The position numbers and the translations under genes are program-made. The notes under the pieces are model-generated. The model made no database searches. It saw nothing but the letters and a program-made list of their open reading frames with translations, and was not told where the DNA came from. DNA of 64,000 bases from Azorinus chamasolen (lineage: Eukaryota > Mollusca > Bivalvia > Cardiida > Solecurtidae): NCBI GenBank assembly GCA_963576725.1, contig OY755252.1, positions 30,646,578 to 30,710,577 on the forward strand, written 5' to 3'. Positions 46,301-55,300 of the stretch are shown here, one piece after another; position 1 is the first letter of the stretch; each line of letters opens with the position of its first letter.

Positions 46301-49300
46301 AAGAGTCCATTTGAAAATTCAGCGTTGTAAGGGTTAATCTGTTGTTTTTAGGCAGATTTGGAAATCAACTAACCTGATGGCATCCATCTTCTTTTGAGCC
46401 AGTGGCAGCAGGTGCTTGTAGAATGGGGCTTTTGTTTCATCAACTGTGCGGACCTCGGGTTCCCTATCATAGTAATAGCTGCTGCGAGATGAGATCCCCT
46501 CTCTCCACATCTTCAAGACAAGCAGTCGCTCCAGCAGTTTACCATTTGGAAGGTTGACAGACATACCAGACTCAACCCTATCTAAAATGACCTTGTCTAC
46601 CTCACTGCATCTCAGGTCTTCATACCACCTTAAAAAAATAAAAACAAACTTTTGATCTTAACTCTTTACTCCAGGAATAGTCATTAAGAAATAAATGACA
46701 TCATGAATATGAATGAGATGCATTTGATTCGATGTGAACACAGGCAGTATTGGCCATGACAGAAACAATAGAATCAGTGCATATTATTTCATAAGCAAAC
46801 AGAGAAGACCCTGATCAGATGTCTCCTAAAAGAGCCATTTGCTTTCAGTCTACTCTGTTAGCAAAGGCATCCAGAGGTGTCTCTATCAGGTAAAGGATAA
46901 ACTCTTTGCACGCTAAGTAATTTTTCGTCTGCAACAATTGTCGTCTGCTTCAATTCTTAAAATAAACTTTCTCTCATTTTTTTGCAAAAATATGGTCAAG
47001 ATGACAAACAGTTTGGAACCTGATGAGACGCCGCATTATGCGGCGTCTCATCTGGATCCAAACTGTTTGCATAGGTAATCACAATTTCACCGCTAGCGTG
47101 CAAAGAGTTAAATGATGAAAAACAATTCTTCATCCTTTACCTGTTCTACCTATATTTCAAATTTAAATACCTACTGAATATTCAAGGCAAAAAATTGTTA
47201 CAATGAAATATGGAAGGTGGAACATTGTAAACATTTTACAAATTAAATAAACAGATATTTCAAATTCCATTAGCAATCAGAGTAGATCCTAATCAGACGG
47301 CTCCTATATAAAATCATCATTTCTCCGCCAAACCCTAAACTGTGACCACTCTTTCGAATGCTCTCGAAAAGAAGATTCTAAAAAGTGGTCATAGTATAGG
47401 GTTTGTTGGAGAAATAAAGGAGCTATTCTTGGAAGTGTTTAAATTTATGCATGTTATCTGGACGACTGGGGAAAACAAATTTAGCTTATTTTTGTTTCAT
47501 TCAGCTCATTACTTAATGAATATGAGTTCATGAATATTTATGAGCTAATTTTTTCTATAGTCTTGTGAGCAAGTAAGTTTTTAAACACGGCAGAAACTAT
47601 AGAATCAGATCTATAGTGTTTCATAAGCAAACTGAGTAGACCCTGATCAGATGGTTCCTGTAGGTGCTCTCTAATCTGGGTCTACTCCATTTGCACAGAT
47701 GTCAAAATGCATCTCTATGAGACAAAGGATTAGACTTACCACAAAATAGTATCAAGCTTGGGTTCATTGGCTGCAATTCTTGTTTTGGACTCTTCAGTGA
47801 GATTGTCTTTGTGCTCTTTAACATGGGCATAGGGAATTGGAAACTCCTTTAGAAGATCGTTCACATTGTCTGCGGATACCTGACGGCAACGGCTCACCAT
47901 GGACCCTTCAGGAGCTGGGGAACCATAGCAAAAATCTAGGAACCAACCCAGAGCCTCAAAGTCCTGAAAGTACCAGCAAAATGTAAGTTCAGTTTCTCAC
48001 ATGGCATATACACAGTGAAACACTTTTAGAAAAGAATGATGTGGTCGCATAAATGCACACAAAATTAGTGTCTTAACCCTTTCCCTGTTCTATGTTTGTT
48101 ACAAATTTCAATATCTACTGAATATTCATGGACACAATAGTCATAATGAAATATGGAAGGTGGAACATTGTTGCCATTGTAGAAACTAAAGAAACAGATC
48201 TATCTAATTCTATTAGCAAACAGAGCAGACCCTGATCAGACGGCTCCTCTAGGAGCCGTCTGATCTGGGTCTACTCTGTTTGCAAATGCGTGAAAACACG
48301 TTTATATGAGGGAAAGGGTTAAGCCTCTGTAAAAAATCACTTATTTAAAGTGATAATATAGAGCATTTGCCCCTATAGGAGCAAATGCTCTATTTATCAT
48401 ATTGGTTTCAAACTAAAAAATTCTAAAATTTTCCTTTTCTCTAGATAATGCTCCTTTTCAGTAAATCTATTCAAAGAGGTTGGATCTAAAAATAGCCTAT
48501 GAGAGAATGAGTTAACCCTTTCCTCCATGACTATTTATGCAAGATGTAATGAATACATGTATCTATTACACTAATAATTATAATGGCATATGCACACATA
48601 TTTCTTGCATAGATGTTCACGGAGTAAAGAGCTAACCATTTTCACCAGAAGTATATAACTATTTATGTAAAAATAATAACATCATGTAATTTGAATTAGT
48701 TTTTTTTATAATGGCATATAGATACAGGGATCTTTAGCGATGGTATAAATTGTAGAATCAAATCGCTATCATTCCAAAGCAAACTGAGAAGACTTTGATC
48801 AGACTGCTCTTACAGGAGCCATCTGATCTGTATCTACTCTGTTTGCAAAGGCCTGAAGCGGTGTTTATGTCAGATAGAGGGGTAAGCAAACACAGCGTAC
48901 CCAAAATTCATGATTCTAAATAGTTGAAGAATATCGGTGGAAAATGTCAAAGGCTACTTGTCAAAGAATGCTTACTTTCTTGGGATGAAAGTGGCATATG
49001 TCTGCAAGTTTCTTCCATGGCTCTGTTGGGAAATGGAGGGCATAAAACTCAAGCTCTTCCTTATTGAAGCCACGCACCCAGTCTCTCACATGTTTGCAAA
49101 CTGCACCACTGGCCGAACCATTCTGTAATTCAGAAGTCCAGATAAGATGCATAATTTAAGACATTTTCAAGAACAACTTCTTTTATTTCGATGTTTTGAC
49201 CACTCTTTAGATTCGTCTCAAAGAGAAGGGTCATTAGTATTTGAGTATGAACCATTACCTATTACTTTGGTCAAGTTATAAATTTGATGAATTAATCAAA

Positions 49301-52300
49301 GTTACAAGTATGGCAAATCAAGTTCATCAGCAAAACAATCCCTACAACTTTCTAAAATGCACATTCAATGAAAAATAATTATAGGGAAATTTTTTGTTAA
49401 TGCATGTAGCTAAAAATCTGATGAAAAGAATCAATGATAAACACTACGAAACTGTAATGTAAAATGTATACATTAACCCTTTCCCTCATGATATAGACGT
49501 GTTTTCATGCATTTGCAAACAGAGTAGACCCAGATCAGATGGCTCCTAGAGGAGCCATCTGATCAGGGTCTGCTCTGTTTGCTAACAGAATTTGATAGAT
49601 CTGTTGATAGAATTTGATTTTTGATTTTTGATAGATCTGGGTTTTTTTGCTTTCTAAAATGTCTACAATGTTCCACAATCCATATTTTATTATAAGCATT
49701 TTGTTCATGAATATTCAGTAGGTATCGAAATTTGTAATAAACATAGAACAGGGAAAGGGTTAAGTCATTTTCATGATGTTAATATCAAAACTTGTTTGTA
49801 TATTTGTAGGATAACATGGATAGTCAGTGATGGAAAGGGAAGTAACTCACGGTGGGCTTGTTCTTGTTCAGATTGTCGATATCTGACTTCAGTTTGCCTA
49901 GTGTCTGTGGCTTCACTTTTCCTGCAGAAAGCTGCAATCTCTTCATCTTTTTCTCAAGGACTCGAATCTGTCGACCAGAATCTAGCAAAGACACTGCTTT
50001 AAGAACCTCGTTTAGACTAAAGTTCTCTCTGTCCTTCAAGAAGGCATTTGCCATCTCATAGTCATGCCTAGCCCATGCTGAGGCTAATGCACGAATCCTA
50101 GCATCTGAAATGAAATAAAGCTTGTTATAATAACCATTTATAGGAGTCTGGACTGCACTTTCCAGCAATAAGCTGCCAACTTGAATACACATATGGTTTA
50201 ATCCTTTCCTTCATATAAATGACTTTTCGCGCATCTGCAAACAGAGTAGATCCAGATCAGATGGCTCCTATATATCTATAGGAGCTGTCTGATCAGAGCC
50301 TGCTCTCTTTGCTAATGGAATTTGATATTTCTGTTTCTTTAGTTTCTAAAATGGCTACAATGTCCCACCTTCCATATTTCATTAGAACTATTTTGTCCAT
50401 AAATACTCAATGGGTTTTGAAATTGGGAATAAAAATAGAACAGGGAAAGGGTTAATCTTTGAGACAGAAAGCTGTACATTGCTCTGAATTTTTTACCTGC
50501 ATAGCAAATTATATAAGAAATAATGACACCTTGAATATTAATTAGGTACATTTGGTGTAATGGCATTATAAATAAAACAAGTGTTGGCCTTGGCAGAAAC
50601 TGTAGAATCAATCACATGATATCCATATGGTTTCATTAGCAAACAGAGCAGACCATGATCAGATGGCTCCTAAAGAAGCACTCAAAGTTGGGTAATTTCT
50701 GTTTGTGAAGGTGTTAAATTCTCTATAGAGTAAAGAGTTAACTAAGAATTTAATTTCATTTTGTTCAAAAAGACATTTCAATAAACAATTTCATACTAAT
50801 GACACAACACCATGAGGTACAAAATAAGTAGCTTGTTGTCCAGCGCAGCTGCATGTATACTTTACTCAATAAATACATTTTTCTATTCCTTTGCAAACAG
50901 AGTAGACCCAGATCAGATGGCTCCTATAGGAGCCCTCTGATCAGGGTCTGCTTTGTTTTCATTTCATAAAATATCTCTAGATCTAATTTTCATTTTATTG
51001 TCACAATTGTTTGTTGTAGCATTAGAAAAAATCAGTGAATTAATAGTCATTCTGTCATTATTCTTGCTTGAATATTCATGTAGTTTAGGGTTAACCCTTC
51101 GCTTGCTGAATTATAAAATACATTTCTCCTTCTTTACCCATGCCCTGTTGTATAATTACATATATCTTCACTGTGTACAAGTATTTCGCTGTGCAATCGC
51201 TGCTGTGGAGTGCACAGGTTGCACAATCAATTTGTAAATAGTGCAGACCCTGATGAGACAGCTCCTGCAGGAGCTGTCTCATCTGGGTCTTCACTATTTA
51301 CAGGTACGTATATTGACGTGAACAGCAAGCGAAGGGTTAAGAAATTGTTTGATACACCCAAGAACAGGTTTGGGTGTGTATCGCCTTGGGTAATGTGAAA
51401 GATGCAGAACCTCTACTTGACCATCCAGCTGTCTGATCAAAGTCTACTCTGTTTATTTATAAATTATGGATCTAATTCTCTACAATTTACCATGACAATA
51501 ACTTTCCTTTTTATATTTTTAATGGAATAATTAAATAAATTAATATTCACAATGTGTTGAGCCTTGCATGGTAACCCTCAGGTAACCCTTTCCCTGTTCT
51601 ATGTTTATTACAAATTTCAGTACCTACTGAATATTCATTGTCAAGATAGTTACATGTATAATGAAATATGGAAGGTGGAAAGTAAAGAAACAGATATATC
51701 CAATTCCATAAGCAAACAGAGCAGACCCTGATCAGACGGTTCCTATAGGAGCCATCTGATCTGGGGCTACTCTGTTTGCAAATGCATAAATATGTGTTTA
51801 TATGCGTGAAAATGCATTTATATGAAGGAAAGGGTTAACTCTTCGCTTGCTATTCACGTCAATATACCTACCTGTAAATAGTGAATAGCCAGATGAGACA
51901 GCTCCTGCAGGAGCTGTCTCATCAGGGTCTGCACTATTTACAAGTTGATTGTGCAACCAGTGCACTCCACAGCAGTTATTGCACAGCGAAATACTTGTAC
52001 ACAGTGAAGATATATGTAATTATACAACAGGGCATGGGTAAAGAAGGGGAAATGTATTTTAAAATTCAGCAAGAGAAGGGTTAAAACCACATTACACCTC
52101 AATCACTTACTGTACTCATTAACTATGAGAAAAAACAACAACACTTACTTTGGGCTATTTCAACTCCATTCTGCTGTAAAACAGCCATTGCTGCTGTGTA
52201 ACGAACTCTGTTCTGCTCTTGACCTGTATAATGTTGGTCTGCTGTAACATCTCCAACAAAAAATGCTGACACATCTTTGTTAACATCCAATTCTTTAGGA

Positions 52301-55300
52301 CATGCAGCATTTTCTGTTTTGTCTTTAGGTTGGGAAGAAGCTCCATATCTTTGCCCTATAATTGATAATACAAATCATCAACACTTTCTTTCACTAAAAA
52401 TTTAAATTCTTATGTTGATATGAAATAAATCAGGTAATAAAAATTGCTAGTATATAGAAAGTTTGCATAAAAAGTGAGAAAATGTCAAAATGATATGCTA
52501 ATGAATATTTCTATCCCCAATCGTGATGACTTTGATTTTGCCAAGAAGGTGATTTTACCAAGATCAGACCAGATATTTCTGTGACAGTCAGAGCTACAGA
52601 TATTATGATGCGTACTCAAATACTAAAATCGTCATTTCTCCACCAAACCCTATGTTGTGACCACTCTTTTAATCGTCTTGAAGAGAAAATTATAAAGAAT
52701 GGTCACACATAGGGTTTGGTAGAGAAATAAAGAATTAAGTTAATCTTGAAAATATTTTTTAATTTATGCATCTTATCTGAAGCTTTGGACATTGATTGGA
52801 TACCATTCTTCTTTGTTAGGAACAGAGGTTACCCTGATTGATATTTTCAACACTGAACAACTGAAGCATTTTTATATCAATATAGGAGAAAATGTTCCTG
52901 AGTTTCAAGTTAGAAAGTTGTGTTACATGCATAAGTTAAATAATTCATACAAAAAGCACCTTTTGAAACTCTCACTTTCACATGGTTTCTTGATCAATTT
53001 TTCATAAAATTATACTATATGAATGTTGGTCCAAACTGTGTAAAGATATATCCCAATTATACCTATTACCGAAAGTCTAAATTTTAATGTGCCAAAGAAT
53101 TAATGAAATCAATAATAAATAGACATATTGTTTATTTTCTGTTATTAAATAAAAAAAAAGTTTGCACATAATGTGAGAAATTTAACTCACAAATTATGAA
53201 ATACCACAAAAAAACAAGATGTGTTTGTGAAACACTATGCCCCCTCGATATGATATTTGACCCTAAAGGATGACCTTGATCTTAACATGTCACCCCTCAA
53301 ACTGTGCAGCTTCATGGGGTGCACATGCATACCACATATCAAGTCTGTATCATTACTGGTTCAAAAGGTATGGCCAATGTTAAAGTTTGTGACCTTTGAC
53401 CATGAAGGATGACCTTGACATGTTACCCCTCAAACTGTGCAGCAAAATGAGAAACCCACGTATACCAACTATCAAGTCTGTATCTCTACTGGTTCAAAAG
53501 TTATGGCCAATGTTAAAGTCGGTGACCTTTGACCTCAAAGATGACCTTGACCTTGAAATGTCACCCCAAACTGTGCAGCTTCATGAGATACACATGCATA
53601 CCAAATATTAAGACTTTATCTCTATTGGTTCAAAAGTTATGGCCAATTTGAAGTTGGTGACCTTTGACACTGAAGAATGACCTTGACATTTCACCCCTCA
53701 CACTGTGCAGCTTCATGAGATACACAAACATGCCACATATCAAGTCTCTATCTGTACTGGTTCAAAAGTTATGGCCAATGTTAAAGTCAGTGATTTGACC
53801 CATATGTTTGACCTCTGACCTTTTAGGATGACCTTGACCTTGACATGTCATCCCTCAAAATGTGCGGCTTTATGAGATACATATGCATGCCAAATATCAA
53901 GTCTCTATCTGTACTTGCTCTAAAGTTATGACCAATGTTAAAAGTCGGTGATTTGACCCATGTGTTTGACCTCTGATCTTTAAAGATGACCTTGACCTTG
54001 ACATGTTACCCCTAAGAATGTGCGGCTTTATGAGATACATATGCATGCCAAATATCAAGTCACTAGCTGTACTGGCTCAAAAGTTATGACCAATGTTAAA
54101 GTTACAGACAAAGAAACAGACAATTTGACCTTTGACCCTGAAGTATGACATTGACCTTGACATTTCACTCCTCAAAATGTGTAGCTTCATGAGATACACA
54201 CGCATGCCAAATATCAAGTCTCTATCTCTACTGGTCAAAAAGTTATGGCCAATGTTAAAGTCGGTGATTTGAACCATATATTTGACCTCTGACCTTGAAG
54301 GATGACCTTGACCTTGACATGTCACCCCTCAAAATGTGCGGCTTCATAAGATACATATGCATGCCAAATATCAAGTCTTTATCTGTACTGACTCAAAAGT
54401 TATGACCAATGTTAAAGTTGCGTTAAAGTTACAGACAAAAAACAGACAATTTGACCTTTGACCCTGAAGTATGACCTTGACCTTGACATGTTACCCCTGA
54501 AAATGTGTGGCTTCATGAGATACACAAGCATGCCAAATATCAAGTCTCTATCTCTACTGGTCAAAAAGTTATGGCCAATGTTAAAGTCGGTGATTTGACC
54601 CATATATTTGACCTCTGACCTTAAAGGATGACCTTGACCTTGACATGTCACCCCTCAAAATGTGCGGCTTCATGAGATACATATGCATACCAAATATCAA
54701 GTCTCTATCTGTACTGGCTCAAAAGTTATGACCAATGTTAAAGTTGCTGACAAACAAACAGACAAACAGACAAACAGACAAACAGACAGACAGACAGACA
54801 GGGCAAAAACAATATGCCCCCCAGATCTTATCTGGGGGGCATAAAAATATAGCTAAGACATATTACCGCATTGATAAATTTGTCCATGGAAATTGTACTT
54901 GTACTAGTGTGAAGCTCTATCCAATTTTAAGAAAGCTCAAATTAAGAAGATCAATTTTGAACAAAGAGAGTTATTATCATTCTTTTTAATTGTGATTATC
55001 TGTTTGTTGGTGTTAATTAACCCATTCCCTTATACTGTAAAAGTCACTTTTTGCAAGCATTGTGAAAAATAGAACAATGATTTCAAAACTCACATTTCTA
55101 CAAGTTTCCATGCTGTTTTCAAGCAGATTTATTCAAAGAGGATGGGTTTAAAAACGGTGGGTGTAAAAGTCGCCCAGACCGCGTGGACCGTGAAAAAGTC
55201 ATCCGGACTCGCGCGGACCTGAAAAGTGGGTTTAGGAGGGTTTTTATGTGTTAAAAGTATGGTATTTTATTATACAGCACAAAGAACTGTGAGAGCAATA

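Noticed and set aside
48937..49128. Plus-strand open frame over exon 4
   Set aside because: It is antisense to a well-supported exon with correct splice sites.
54077..54651. Repeated open frames on the minus strand with a shared MTCQGQGHP start
   Set aside because: Same reason: they lie in the tandem array of element e and restart with each dimer.
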